Of a DNA stretch of 64,000 nt, positions 8,271 through 17,746 are shown one piece after another. The stretch covers positions 1,488,001 through 1,552,000 of the forward strand of contig NZ_CP095073.1 of assembly GCF_022919095.1 (NCBI RefSeq), given 5' to 3'. The stretch's first letter is position 1, and each line of letters opens with the position of its first letter. This DNA comes from Halobacillus salinarum (lineage in GTDB: Bacteria > Bacillota > Bacilli > Bacillales > Halobacillaceae). Made by a program: the position numbers and the translations under genes. The notes under the pieces were generated by a model. It saw only the letters and a list, made by a program, of their open reading frames with translations, was not told where the DNA came from and searched no databases.

Positions 8271-8397
8271 AAGTCGTCATCATTTTTTCTAGGATGGGAT
8301 ACAAAGGAATATAGAGGTAAAGACGTCTCTTAAAAAAACGCCTTTTATGGATCTCCAATTTCGAGTACAAACAAATAATAGTTCACAATGAGGGCGG

Positions 8398-9321
8398 TTA
8401 TTTAATTTTACTGATCAGTTCTTTATATTGTAAATCCCCGTATCCTATTGTTGGAAAAATCTCAAATAATCTTTCAAGTAATTCAGAGGTCGGTAAGTGT
8501 GTATTCTTCATAATATATTTCATTACTGGATTGTCATCCTGAAGCATCATTATGTAAAGTTCGATCGCCTGAAACATAACCGGCATTCCTTTCATTGATG
8601 TTTTTTTGTGACGGACGAGGACTTCTTTATAGACAGGAAGATAGTGACCTAACTCCAGTTCCGTTTGTCTTACCTTAAATTCACCCTCCCTGAAACTATT
8701 CAGAAAAACTCTGCCGCTGTAACCGGATTGTTCAAGGTAAGCGAGAAGTGTAAGAAGGTTCATTTGACAAAACATATCTTCGCCAAACCATAGGACGATA
8801 CATTGATAATTGTTGGTAAAGAGGTTATTTAGAGGGCTGATTACCTTGGTGATATAATCTTCAACTAACTCATTGTGTCCCGCAGCTCTTGTCTTTATGA
8901 ATTCCTTACTAAATATATTTTCGGTTGTGGCGTGTACACACATTGCTTCATTAAATGGAGCGTAATCTGAATTCCCCATCATTTTATTATTGTGAAATTC
9001 ATCATACATAACCTGGCCATTTAATAGATGAAGGACTTGTTCATCAGAGAAATCACTGGTTTCCGAATGTAATTGATCAACGTTCATTTTTTGTGAAAAA
9101 TCCATTTCGAATAACTCCTCCTTACCATAGATTGTTAGATTATGAATCGATTGAACCGGCATTTTATTGAGCTGATATTCTCTGGGACTTATGCAAAATG
9201 CGCTCTTAAACGCCTTGCTGAATGCTTCTTGGGAAGAGTAATCATAGTCAAAGGCAGTATCAATGATTCCCTTCCCATGTTCTAAGTGCTCTGTAACTAA
9301 GAAGAATATATCGGCTAATGG
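8398..9321 (-). pseudogene. N-terminally truncated AraC family regulator
   Basis: The frame is open from 9321 to the stop at 8398, but its first in-frame Met is at 9162. Translation before that Met gives the second helix-turn-helix of an AraC domain (DTAFDYDYSSQEAFSKAFK, then ISPREYQ), so the DNA-binding domain was once complete and its first helix-turn-helix is gone. The remaining 254 residues are a ligand-type domain I do not recognise. No ribosome binding site supports a start at 9162. Most likely a decayed regulator that has lost its 5' end; the bases beyond 9322 do not restore it. Confidence 0.62.
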
Positions 9322-9652
9322 TTAAACCTGTGATTTGGTGAAATTTACATGAACAATAATAAGAGGCAAACCCCATATCATCAGCCAGTTCATCTAATGG
9401 GAATTTACTTTTCAGTCTGTCTTCAATTCAATCAATCATTGATGCAACATTCATTCAGCTCCCCTGAAATATATTATAAGGGATATTCTCATTGTACTTT
9501 TGATATTAATTGTGATTTCTATCTAAATAAGATCCAAAACAGCAGACTTTTGCTTAATAAGGTACATGAACGTGAATTAATTATTGCAAGGATTAAGGAT
9601 TTAAGCAATTTTTATCACGGATCAAAGTTACTGACTGGTCAGCTCAGCTATT
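9322..9652. other. Stretch without a supported gene
   Basis: A forward open frame of 103 codons covers 9349-9660, but it has no clear ribosome binding site or family features and its composition looks non-coding. It sits where the missing start of the truncated AraC gene should lie. Confidence 0.4.
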
Positions 9653-10603
9653 ATGCATAATGTTATTGAAGACTTCATATTTAAATGGAACGTGGAGGAG
9701 ATTACGATTAAGACACTCATTGATATCGGGAACAAAAAACTCGAGCTATGGATGAAAGGAAAAGGAAAGACGATCATCATTCAACCTGGTTTGATGAGCT
9801 CTGTAGCTGAATGGGAAGGTTTATGTGAAGAGCTCTCAAAAAGTGCTAGAGTTATTACTTATAATAGAGCAGGGTTAGGTAGAAGTGATAAGGGAAGCAC
9901 CCCGAGAAATCGTAAAGAGAATGCAAGGGGTCTTCATGATCTAATAATAACCCTTGGGGTAGTATCTCCTATTATCTTAGGTCATTCGTACGGAGGGCTC
10001 GTTCTTCAACAATTTGCTGTGGATTATTCAACCATAGCTGGGGGTTATATTTTAGTGGACTCCACCTCTTATGATGCTTATAAGCTGGATGAAGTTGAGA
10101 TTGAAGGAGAGGATGGAAATAGTACTGCAGCTTGGATAGAAAAATGCAGATTCTATTCCAGTCTTGCTGAGGAAGATCTACAAGTAGAAATGGCAGACTG
10201 GATTAAAGAACTTAAAAAATCACTACCAAGCAGTACCCATTTAGAAGTAGAGGAATTTATGAGTAACCCATCCATGTACGAGACTTTATGTGAAGAACTT
10301 GAATTTGATTTCTTGTCCAGCAGGGTTACTAATCACTACGAATTTTTTCCTGATACCCCCACTATAGTGATTGGCAGAGACCCTGAGGCTTCCATTACAC
10401 AAATGATAAAAGATGAAGGATTATATAAGTCAGAAGCAGAGGAAATAGAAACCATATGGCAATCATTAATCCGCAGCCAAACTAAACTGAATGCTAACAC
10501 CAAATATATATTGGCTGAAGGCTCCGGGCACAGTGTTCATCTTGATAAGCCTGAATTTATAAAAAGAGCTGCCGCCTCCATTCTTAATCAAAAAGCTGAA
10601 TAA
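9653..10603 (+). CDS. Alpha/beta hydrolase
   Basis: A 316-residue alpha/beta-hydrolase-fold protein. The nucleophile elbow GHSYGG gives Ser112, the oxyanion region is around QPGLMSS, and the terminal catalytic His is in GSGHSVHLDKPE near residue 300. A helical cap lies about residues 140-230. The start is uncertain: ATG 9653 has no good ribosome binding site, while GTGGAGG at about 9692 is followed only by an ATT codon, so the true N terminus may be some 20 residues shorter. Cytoplasmic esterase or lipase-like; substrate unknown. Confidence 0.8.
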   Translation: MHNVIEDFIFKWNVEEITIKTLIDIGNKKLELWMKGKGKTIIIQPGLMSSVAEWEGLCEELSKSARVITYNRAGLGRSDKGSTPRNRKENARGLHDLIITLGVVSPIILGHSYGGLVLQQFAVDYSTIAGGYILVDSTSYDAYKLDEVEIEGEDGNSTAAWIEKCRFYSSLAEEDLQVEMADWIKELKKSLPSSTHLEVEEFMSNPSMYETLCEELEFDFLSSRVTNHYEFFPDTPTIVIGRDPEASITQMIKDEGLYKSEAEEIETIWQSLIRSQTKLNANTKYILAEGSGHSVHLDKPEFIKRAAASILNQKAE

Positions 10604-10666
10604 ACTTGTTTTGCTTGCTCAAATAAAGAGAGTTCAAATCAACTTTCTATTACAGGGGGAAAAAAT

Positions 10667-11077
10667 TTGGTCAATAAATCTCTAAAAATTACTTCAAATA
10701 TTTATAATCTGCTTTTATCGCTGGGAGCGTTCTACACTGGGATAACCATGCTTTCAGGAAAAGGGGTTTTTGCTTCGTTTCCAGATGAATGGATGGGAAA
10801 GGTTCCCTTTAACAATTGGGCAAGTCTAGCTGTATTCGCAATTATTCTATTCGGATTTGGAAATGCGGCAGTTTCCATTTATGGATTCATAAAAAAAGAA
10901 GCTAACTTATTTTTATTTACTATTATTATGGGGACAATCTTTCTTGGTTGTAATCTAATTCAACTCATTTTGTTGAAAGAATGGTACCTTGCAACGGTAG
11001 AATTCATGTTATTCAGCTTCGTTCAACTATTGCTCGGGTCACTTGGTTTCATCACGAATAATTCGAACCAGGCTTAA
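10667..11077 (+). CDS. Four-helix membrane protein, hypothetical
   Basis: A 136-residue integral membrane protein starting at TTG 10667 with AGGGGG upstream. Four membrane helices are visible, at about residues 10-30, 50-72, 80-100 and 108-130, with a short extracytoplasmic loop SFPDEWMGKVPF after the first. It resembles small DoxX-like or DUF4064-like proteins by size and layout, but no signature is clear. It lies 63 bases after the hydrolase gene and may share its transcript. Confidence 0.72.
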   Translation: MVNKSLKITSNIYNLLLSLGAFYTGITMLSGKGVFASFPDEWMGKVPFNNWASLAVFAIILFGFGNAAVSIYGFIKKEANLFLFTIIMGTIFLGCNLIQLILLKEWYLATVEFMLFSFVQLLLGSLGFITNNSNQA

Positions 11078-11244
11078 GGTAAGCGAAGAAAGCCCCTTTT
11101 AGTAGTTTTATATACCAAGTTGATAAAAGTGTAATAGTAGCAGCATGAGAACAGTCATCAAGGATAGGGAGATATCAAAAATAATGGTTTGGATGGTTGT
11201 TTAATCCAGATGGAGAAAAGTAACCCAGGGGCTTAGAGAGGAGA

Positions 11245-11523
11245 ATGAAATTGAAAATGATTTTTTTACTCGTTTCTTTATGTATTAATGTTTTTTACAT
11301 CATGAGTGCCCTATTTATCTTTCATATACGGTTTTCACTGATGGCAGAAACAGGTTTTGGATTCTTTTTTCTTGTAAGTGTGCTTTTATCATTAGCTTTT
11401 CTTCTTCGATCCCACAGAGAGTCAAAGGCTTTTTCCATTTTATTCGTGATGATCCTCTGTTTAAATATGGCTTCGCTTGGTTGGCTTACTTTTTCTACCT
11501 ACCTGTCCGTTTTAATGGGGTAG
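11245..11523 (+). CDS. Small membrane protein, hypothetical
   Basis: A 92-residue protein with three predicted membrane helices (residues 4-26, 36-54, 63-88). A short basic loop, RSHRESK, lies between the second and third helices. ATG at 11245 follows GAGAGGAG with a short spacer. No family recognised, and no terminator separates it clearly from the gene before it. Confidence 0.65.
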   Translation: MKLKMIFLLVSLCINVFYIMSALFIFHIRFSLMAETGFGFFFLVSVLLSLAFLLRSHRESKAFSILFVMILCLNMASLGWLTFSTYLSVLMG

Positions 11524-11709
11524 TATCTTTATTTTGGATGAGAGGTTAAATTGTGAGTAGATTCATGAAGGGAATGAGGCTGTCTATAGGTATATTACCA
11601 ATTCTTCTTTTTTATGTCTCTTCCTGTCACAGTCTTTGTCATAGTGATAGTTCTTAGACTTTCTTAAGAGGTGAAAGGAGGAGAACATTGGCTGCTGGAA
11701 TAATGATGT

Positions 11710-11922
11710 TTAGCTTTGATTATTCAGCTCATTGATTTCTCTTTCAATAAGAAATACTGAAATTTCAAATGCTTCAATCCGCCTTTTTGCTAAAGTGATT
11801 TGAGATTTATACGAATTCGGATTGTCTTTAGCTTCAAGAGTTTTTATCGTTTCTCTAAGTTTGTGTAGAGTGGAGTCAATCTGCCGCTTTGCTTCAATTA
11901 ATTCAGATTCATTAAAGTCCAT
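11710..11922 (-). CDS. Small coiled-coil protein, hypothetical
   Basis: A 70-residue, highly charged, almost entirely helical protein with heptad-like spacing (LIEAKRQIDSTLHKLRETI, then TLAKRRIEAFEISVFLIEREI). No membrane segment or Cys. AAAGGAGCTGCAAGTAA precedes ATG, a good ribosome binding site. Proteins of this look are common and uncharacterised in Bacillaceae. It is divergent from the TetR gene. Confidence 0.72.
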   Translation of the reverse strand: MDFNESELIEAKRQIDSTLHKLRETIKTLEAKDNPNSYKSQITLAKRRIEAFEISVFLIEREINELNNQS

Positions 11923-12068
11923 TTACTTGCAGCTCCTTTATTAGCTGTGATTTGTTCATATTACTTTCTGATCTTCAGTAAGTCAAATGCTCCTTAGGCA
12001 ATCTTTTATCATCAAATATGAAGTGTAAGTAGTTGACTATAGTAAAGAGTTATTGTTATTCTGTTAAA

Positions 12069-12084
12069 TAGAAAGATCGTTCTA
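12069..12084. promoter_or_regulatory. Likely TetR operator 1
   Basis: TAGAAAGATCGTTCTA, an imperfect palindrome just upstream of the TetR-family gene. Nearly the same sequence recurs at 12676 before the MFS gene, which suggests autoregulation and control of the transporter. Confidence 0.7.
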
Positions 12085-12109
12085 TCTAATGTGAGGAGTG
12101 CTGAATGAT

Positions 12110-12658
12110 ATGAGTGTAAAAAGAGATACATTACTGGAAGTAGCAGAACGATTGTTTTATGAGCACGGGTTCCGTGGTGTAGGGTTAAAACAGATCATTA
12201 GTGAAGCTAATGTAGCAACGATGACGCTGTATAACCATTTCTCCTCCAAGGACAATTTGGTCGAGGAAGTACTTAGGCAGCGGGAGGAACGCTATTGGTC
12301 TTATTTGGATACACAGGTAGAAATGGATTCAGAGTCCCCTTTCATTTTAGTTGTTGAAGCTCATGGTCGTTGGTTAAAGGAACAATCCTACAGAGGATGT
12401 ATGTTTCTAAGAGCGATTGAAGATTATGCAGGAACGGACAATGACATTGAAAATATTGCAAGAGGCCACAAAGCCAAATTACTCAAATATTTTCAGCAGC
12501 TCGCTCAACGAAAAGGAAAAGATAATGAGCTGGATTTAGCTCATCAATTTACACTTCTTCTTGAAGGAACCACTTCGATGACCACATTAATTGGTGCGGA
12601 GAAAGCAACAGAACACTCTATTGCGATGGCGAGGACACTTGTCCAACATACATCGTAA
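12110..12658 (+). CDS. TetR/AcrR family transcriptional regulator
   Basis: A 182-residue TetR repressor. ATG 12110 is preferred over GTG 12098, since GTGAGGAG (12091-12098) is its ribosome binding site. The N-terminal HTH is typical: LLEVAERLFYEHGFRGVGLKQI, then MTLYNHFSSKDNLVEEVL (residues 7-55). The C-terminal ligand domain has the MFLRAIEDYAG segment common to the YxaF/LmrA-like subgroup. Near-identical palindromes precede it and the transporter immediately downstream, a classic repressor/efflux pair. Its only apparent target is broken, so the module may be inactive. Confidence 0.88.
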   Translation: MSVKRDTLLEVAERLFYEHGFRGVGLKQIISEANVATMTLYNHFSSKDNLVEEVLRQREERYWSYLDTQVEMDSESPFILVVEAHGRWLKEQSYRGCMFLRAIEDYAGTDNDIENIARGHKAKLLKYFQQLAQRKGKDNELDLAHQFTLLLEGTTSMTTLIGAEKATEHSIAMARTLVQHTS

Positions 12659-12675
12659 TTTTTTTACCTGAAAAT

Positions 12676-12691
12676 TAGAAAGGTCGTTCTA
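12676..12691. promoter_or_regulatory. Likely TetR operator 2
   Basis: TAGAAAGGTCGTTCTA, differing from operator 1 at one base, placed between the TetR gene and the MFS transporter. Confidence 0.7.
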
Positions 12692-12711
12692 TATAATTTT
12701 AATGAGTTAGG

Positions 12712-13856
12712 ATGAATACCATGAAATTTTCAAGGCTCGTTTTCCCGGGAGTTACTATGATTGCTGCTACCTACGGATTGGCAAGGTTTAGTTTTGGACT
12801 GCTTCTTCCAGAAATACGGGAATCACTTAAAATGTCCGAATTTGCATCAGGAGTCATTTCTTCACTGTTTTATTTAGCTTATTGCTTCACTATCATTTTA
12901 TCTACGGTGGTCACTACAAAGAAAGGGCCGAAAAGAATGATCATCTCAGCCGGACTGTCAGCCTTTACTGGAATGTTGTTGATGGGTGTGACACCAAATG
13001 CATGGGTGCTTGCGTTAGGAGTGTTATTTGCTGGAGGAAGCACGGGTCTGATCTCTCCACCTTATGGTGCAGCGATTTCGCTTTGGATTACAGAGGATAA
13101 GCAAGGAAAAGCCAATACATGGATCAATTCAGGAACAAGTTTTGGTATAGCTCTTTCTGGGTTGGGAGCGATTCTACTAGCATCCAATTGGAGGCTGACG
13201 TATATAATTTATGCGATCATGACCTTTCTAATAGTGGCATGGAATTTTACAGCGATTCCGAAAGACGGCAAAAACCCAAGGTTAAGATTGAACAAAGGGA
13301 ATCTAGCTATAAGAGGAATTAAAGGCGCAATCTCTTTATCTTTGGCGTCTCTTACCTTAGGGATTTCTACAGCTGCGTTCTGGACTTTTTCCCGATCATT
13401 TATTGAAGCGGCTGGTGATTATCCTGCTTGGCAGCTGTCTGGATTTTGGGTCATCATAGGGATGTTTGGTGTCTTGGGAGGTTTTTCCGGTGCTCTAGTA
13501 GAGAGAAGAGGATTGCCTTAGTTAGGAAGTTTGTCCATTGCTTCAGCATCGATCATATTGGCTGTGATGCCAGGTAATTGGTTGGTCGCTTTCTTATCGG
13601 CCGGGTTTTTTGGAGGCTCGTATATCTTGTTAACGGGAGTACTGCTTGTCTGGGGAATCCGTGTATTTATCACAAATGCATCCTTAGGTATTGGGGTTCC
13701 CTTTTTACTATTGGCTTTGGGACAAGTCATAGGGTCGATACTCGCTGGATGGTTTATTGGGAAATGGGATTTTGCTGCTTGTTTCATCGTTTATGGGGGA
13801 TCGGAATTGTGGCTGCCTTTATAGGTCCCAAAAAGGCTGAGAGGGAATTGCGCTGA
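12712..13856 (+). pseudogene. MFS transporter (YbfB/YjiJ-like), broken twice
   Basis: A major facilitator transporter of about 380 residues when rejoined, with the typical N-terminal stretch ATYGLARFSFGLLLPEIRES. Two lesions interrupt it. An in-frame TAG at 13519-13521 ends the first 269 residues. The same frame then resumes (about 97 residues), but near the GGGGG at 13795-13799 the continuation (GIGIVAAFIGPKKAER) lies in another frame, consistent with one lost G. The family exports drugs or sugars by proton antiport. Downstream of a TetR gene with shared operators, it was probably a drug exporter. The indel could be a sequencing artefact, but the TAG makes loss of function likely. Confidence 0.78.
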
Positions 13857-14042
13857 ATATAGAATACATTAGAATAAGAAGAACGTTAAACATCATTATT
13901 TCGTATGCTGATCAGAGAACCAGAGCCCGTTACGAAAGCAATGGATTAACTTGATAATATGATTCAAAAATATGGAGCGAGTGATTCATCAGGTCTCTAT
14001 TATCCTTGAAAAATAGGAGAATAAATTTAGAGGAGAACGAAG

Positions 14043-14486
14043 ATGCACTATACTATAGAAGTATCAATGAAACAGAACGAAAAATTTTCAACCTTCTTAC
14101 AGAAGAAAATTAAGGAATACAATAATAAACACTCCATCCATCATAAAGAAGTTAGGAAAAGCGGAGCAGTACAGCCAATAAATGTGATGGTATCGAATGA
14201 CGATGAAAGTTGGATTGGTGGTTTGAACGCAGATTTTTATTGGGACTGGCTCGAGATTAATGATTTTTGGGTTCATAAAGAATACCGGGGAAAAGGTTTA
14301 GGAGCACACCTTCTTGAAAAAGCTGAAAAAATCGCCAAAGAGAAAGGAGCAAAGAAAGCACTTTTAACTACTTTTGAATTTCAAGCTCGTACTTTTTATG
14401 AAACCAAAGGTTATCAAGTTGTAGGTGAAGTTAAAGATTACCCTCCTGGCAGTAGTTATTTTACGATGGTAAAGGTGCTTGTTTAA
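14043..14486 (+). CDS. GNAT family N-acetyltransferase
   Basis: A 147-residue GNAT acetyltransferase. The acetyl-CoA loop is HKEYRGKGLGAHLLEKAEKIAKEKGAK in pattern (Q/R-x-x-G-x-G as RGKGLG, residues about 80-85), and the C-terminal ARTFYETKGYQVVGE segment is typical. GAGGAGAACGAAG precedes ATG. The HALLTTFEFQA-like part resembles YobR/streptothricin-type acetyltransferases, but the substrate is unknown. A strong terminator follows. Confidence 0.88.
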   Translation: MHYTIEVSMKQNEKFSTFLQKKIKEYNNKHSIHHKEVRKSGAVQPINVMVSNDDESWIGGLNADFYWDWLEINDFWVHKEYRGKGLGAHLLEKAEKIAKEKGAKKALLTTFEFQARTFYETKGYQVVGEVKDYPPGSSYFTMVKVLV

Positions 14487-14507
14487 CAAGGTTTTGTGGA
14501 GTCTTTG

Positions 14508-14552
14508 AAAAGGGAGCATATCAGTAACATGAAAAATTTGCTCCCTTTTTTG
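14508..14552 (+). terminator. Rho-independent terminator
   Basis: AAAAGGGAGCA ... TGCTCCCTTTTTT hairpin with a loop of about 20 bases, ending the GNAT gene. Confidence 0.75.
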
Positions 14553-15030
14553 GTTTGTCAAACAAGCTGTTAGAACGGGGAGGGCAACCCTCTACAGATA
14601 AATTCAACTTTCTAAGCAAATAGAATTAACGGCGGCGCCCTGTTTAGAGGTGGATACTGAATAGGAATTCACAAGCAGGAAGAGAGTCATCGTCTGCGTT
14701 TACGCTCCGTATTTCACAATGTTAGCATCTCTCGTTGAAAAATTTATGGCTAATCAGGACAACTTTTGAATAGACCTTTCAATTGGCCATTCCCCTTTAA
14801 AAATCCCCCTTTCTTGACCTAAAGGATTCTGAAAAAATCTTTAACTATGTATTTCCGTATGGGTTGATGGCTTTATTGCATAGGGCAGACGTGCAAGAAG
14901 ACTGTATTTTTAATGATTTTTGTATAAAAATGAGAAAAATGGCTGTTTTAGTCTGTCTATTCTGACTATTCTCATTTTGTTGGCCGTATTGACTATGATA
15001 GAAAAATTGATGTGTTTTACTATAAAAATA
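14553..15030. other. Intergenic stretch before the catabolic locus
   Basis: Nearly 480 bases without a plausible gene. It probably contains the promoter of the oxidoreductase gene at 15082; the last 80 bases are AT-rich and lead into an inverted repeat. Confidence 0.45.
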
Positions 15031-15047
15031 GTTAACAAGTTGCTAAC
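15031..15047. promoter_or_regulatory. Inverted repeat, candidate operator
   Basis: GTTAACAA-G-TTGCTAAC, arms matching at 7 of 8 positions, 35 bases before the first Gfo/Idh/MocA gene. The binder is unknown; CcpA-like or AraC proteins are possible. Confidence 0.45.
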
Positions 15048-15081
15048 CAAAGCGACCAATAAATGGTATGGGAGGTCTTAG

Positions 15082-16101
15082 ATGCTGAGAGTCGCTGTAG
15101 TGGGAGTCAATAATATCGGTAAGATCCATTGCCAGTATTACCGTAAGAATCCGGATACCCAGCTTACAGCTGTTTGTGATTTAGTGGAGGAACGCGCCAG
15201 GGTGGCAGCAGATCAATTTGGAAGTAACGCCTACACCGACTTAGAAGTTCTTCTTGATAAAGAAGAGATTGATATTGTCAGTGTGGCGACAGCAGGTAAG
15301 GAGAACGGGAGTCATCATTATCTTCCTGTAAAACTGGCGATCGAAGCAGGGAAGGATGTCCTTGTCGAAAAGCCGATCTCTAACACTATTAAAGAAGCAA
15401 GGGATATGGTCCGCCTTGCCGCTGAGAAAAAAGTTCGATTTGCTTGTAACTTAAATCACAGCTTCGTCCCTGCAGCCTTAAAAGGAAAGAAGTTGATTGC
15501 TGAAGGAAAATTGGGTACCTTGTTATTCATTAACATGAAGCTGACCATTCAGAATTCGAAAGATTGGACACCATGGTTTCATATGCGGGCTCTACACCCT
15601 CATTCCATTGATGTAATGCGCTATTTTGGCGGAGATATCAAGCGGGTCCAAGCATTCATGACCAAAGCTCCTGGGAGAAACACATGGTCAACGGTTTCCA
15701 TTAATATGGAATTCAGCTCAGGGACTGTCGGTCATTTGACAGGAAGCTATGATATGTCGAGAAGGCACCCGATAGAATTTTGCGAAGTTGGTGGGGACAA
15801 AGGAAGATTCACGATAGACAATGTTTATGAAAATTTTACTTTCTATCCGCACGGCAGCGATGAGCTGACTGTATTACGAAATTCAATTATGACAGGTGTG
15901 GGCACATTTAATGAGACATTTACAAATCGATTTGATCATTTCATCAGGCAAGTGAAGGCAGGAGTAGCACCTGATAACATCGATGCATCCGGTGCTGATG
16001 CACTGGCAGGACAGGAAGTCATCGAAGCTGCTATTAGGTCCTGGGAACAGAACGGGAAGGTTGTGGAAGTTCCGCAAGTTAAGAAAGCATTTGTTATTTA
16101 A
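15082..16101 (+). CDS. Gfo/Idh/MocA family oxidoreductase (sister 1)
   Basis: A 339-residue NAD(P)-dependent sugar oxidoreductase. The Rossmann motif VAVVGVNNIGKIHC is at residues 3-16 and the EKPIS motif with the usual catalytic Lys is near residue 96. In the catalytic helix the family normally has D-x-G-x-H-x-x-D; here the segment is ALHPHSIDVMRYF, so His is kept but the Asp four positions before it is Ala. The sister at 20598-21617 has the same length and change and looks about two-thirds identical by eye. GGGAGG precedes ATG. Starting the catabolic locus, it probably oxidises or reduces the imported sugar derivative. Confidence 0.9.
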   Translation: MLRVAVVGVNNIGKIHCQYYRKNPDTQLTAVCDLVEERARVAADQFGSNAYTDLEVLLDKEEIDIVSVATAGKENGSHHYLPVKLAIEAGKDVLVEKPISNTIKEARDMVRLAAEKKVRFACNLNHSFVPAALKGKKLIAEGKLGTLLFINMKLTIQNSKDWTPWFHMRALHPHSIDVMRYFGGDIKRVQAFMTKAPGRNTWSTVSINMEFSSGTVGHLTGSYDMSRRHPIEFCEVGGDKGRFTIDNVYENFTFYPHGSDELTVLRNSIMTGVGTFNETFTNRFDHFIRQVKAGVAPDNIDASGADALAGQEVIEAAIRSWEQNGKVVEVPQVKKAFVI

Positions 16102-16300
16102 ACATGATTTAATAAATGCCTAATGAAAACTCTTGCACTTAGACTCCCCATCTTATACTTAAGAACATTAAAGTCAATCGAAGAAAAATGACTGATGACG
16201 TCAATTGAAGCCGACAACTACCCTTTCCAAGTTTGAGGAGGACACCGGAGGCAGCTTGTAAAACAGTGATAAACGTATGCTGTCTTTTTTTGTAACTTTA

Positions 16301-16316
16301 ATGAAAGCGCTAACAT
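16301..16316. promoter_or_regulatory. cre site (CcpA operator), perfect match
   Basis: ATGAAAGCGCTAACAT agrees at every position with the Bacillus cre consensus WTGNNARCGNWWWCAW. It lies 54 bases before the ABC transporter binding-protein gene, pointing to carbon catabolite repression. Confidence 0.82.
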
Positions 16317-16369
16317 TTAAGTGCTTATTGACTGTTCTACACTTAATAATGATTGAGGAGGATGGAAAT

Positions 16370-17677
16370 ATGAGTAAGGTGAAGTCCAAGCGGTTTGGTT
16401 TACTGATAAGTATTTTCGTAATTTGTATGATCCTTGCCGGTTGCGGGGCAGAGGAAAGCGGGGCCTCAAGCGGCAGTGGTGGTGACGATACGTTGACGAT
16501 GCTTGTCTCAGAAACAGCTGATACGCCTGGGTTCCGTGCGGTTGTTGAGAAGATTGAAGATGAGTTGGGAATAAAAACAAAAGTGGAAAAAAGACCTGGA
16601 GGACCAGAAGGGGAGAACATCGTTAAAACTCGACTGGCCACTGGCGACATGGCAGATCTTGTTCTCTTTAACTCTGGATCTCTGTTAATGGCTCTTGACC
16701 CAGGCAAACACTTTGTTGATCTGAAGGGTGAACCATTTATGGACAAGGTCATGGATTCGTATAAGGAAGTGGTCAGCAAAGACGGTCAAATCTTCGGTAT
16801 TCCTGCCAAATCCAGCCAGGTAGGCGGGTGGCTTTATAACAAAAAAGTGTACAAGGAGTTAGGATTATCCGTTCCAAAGACGTGGGATGAATTGATGGCT
16901 AACAATGAAAAAATCAAAGCGGCAGGCAAAACGGCTGTCATTGGAACATATGGGGAAACATGGACCTCTCAGCTGCCAATTCTTGCTGACTTCTATAATG
17001 TTCAGGCAGAGGTCCCGAGTTTTGCTGAAGAATATACCGCAGGCAAAGCAAAATACGCATCCACTCCGGAGGCATTAAGAGGGTTCGAAAGAATTCAGGA
17101 AATAAGTGAAAAAGGTTACATGAACGACGATTATAATGTTGCTTCTTATAATCAAGGAATGAAAATGCTTGCAGAAGGAACAGGCGTTCATTACCCTATG
17201 CTTACTCAAGTACTTCCCCTAATTGCCGAAAATCATGGGGAACTTGTCAACGATATTGGTGTCTTCCCGCAGCCAAGTGATGATCCGGAAGTGAACGGTC
17301 TGACTGCATGGATGCCGGATGCAATTATGATCAATAAAGAGAGCAAAAATGTAGAAAAGGCTAAAAAATGGTTGGAGTACTATATCTCAGATGAAGCCCT
17401 GGAAGTCTATACGTCAAAAGAAAAAGCGATCGGTCCATTCGTCCTGAAAGGTGTGGAACTTCCGGAGGATTCCTATCCGGCAGTCAAGGAAATGACTCCT
17501 TACTTTGAATCGGGCAATGTAGCCCCTGCCCTGGAGTTTGTATCGCCAATTAAAGGGCCGAACCTTCCACAGATATGTACATCGATCGGAAGCGGCACGA
17601 TGAAAGCAGAAAAGGCTGCCAAAATGTACGATGAAGATGTCGAGAAGCAGGCTAAACAGCTTGGCCTTGACTGGTAA
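16370..17677 (+). CDS. ABC transporter sugar-binding lipoprotein
   Basis: A 435-residue family-1 extracellular solute-binding protein. The N terminus MSKVKSKRFG...ILAGCGAE is a lipoprotein signal peptide with lipobox LAGC (Cys about residue 24), followed by a Gly/Ser-rich linker. ATG at 16370 follows GAGGAGG; the longer frame starting at 16277 is the leader with the cre site. It delivers substrate to the two permeases downstream. No ATPase gene is present, so a shared MsmX-like ATPase elsewhere is expected, as for other Bacillus family-1 importers. Neighbouring enzymes suggest a sugar or sugar-acid ligand. Confidence 0.92.
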   Translation: MSKVKSKRFGLLISIFVICMILAGCGAEESGASSGSGGDDTLTMLVSETADTPGFRAVVEKIEDELGIKTKVEKRPGGPEGENIVKTRLATGDMADLVLFNSGSLLMALDPGKHFVDLKGEPFMDKVMDSYKEVVSKDGQIFGIPAKSSQVGGWLYNKKVYKELGLSVPKTWDELMANNEKIKAAGKTAVIGTYGETWTSQLPILADFYNVQAEVPSFAEEYTAGKAKYASTPEALRGFERIQEISEKGYMNDDYNVASYNQGMKMLAEGTGVHYPMLTQVLPLIAENHGELVNDIGVFPQPSDDPEVNGLTAWMPDAIMINKESKNVEKAKKWLEYYISDEALEVYTSKEKAIGPFVLKGVELPEDSYPAVKEMTPYFESGNVAPALEFVSPIKGPNLPQICTSIGSGTMKAEKAAKMYDEDVEKQAKQLGLDW

Positions 17678-17693
17678 GCTGGCCGAAAAAAGT

Positions 17694-17730
17694 GAAGGAC
17701 TCTGTAGCTTTTTTAACAGAGTTCTTCTTT
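17694..17730 (+). terminator. Intercistronic hairpin between binding protein and permeases
   Basis: GAAGGACTCTGT/ACAGAGTTCTTC stem (one G-U pair), 10-base loop, then TTTAT. Leaky hairpins here commonly leave the binding protein more abundant than the permeases; that role is an inference. Confidence 0.65.
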
Positions 17731-17746
17731 ATAAGGAGTGTAGCGG

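Noticed and set aside
9349-9660. 103-codon forward open frame before the alpha/beta hydrolase
   Set aside because: No convincing ribosome binding site, no recognised features, and it lies in the deleted region of the truncated AraC gene.
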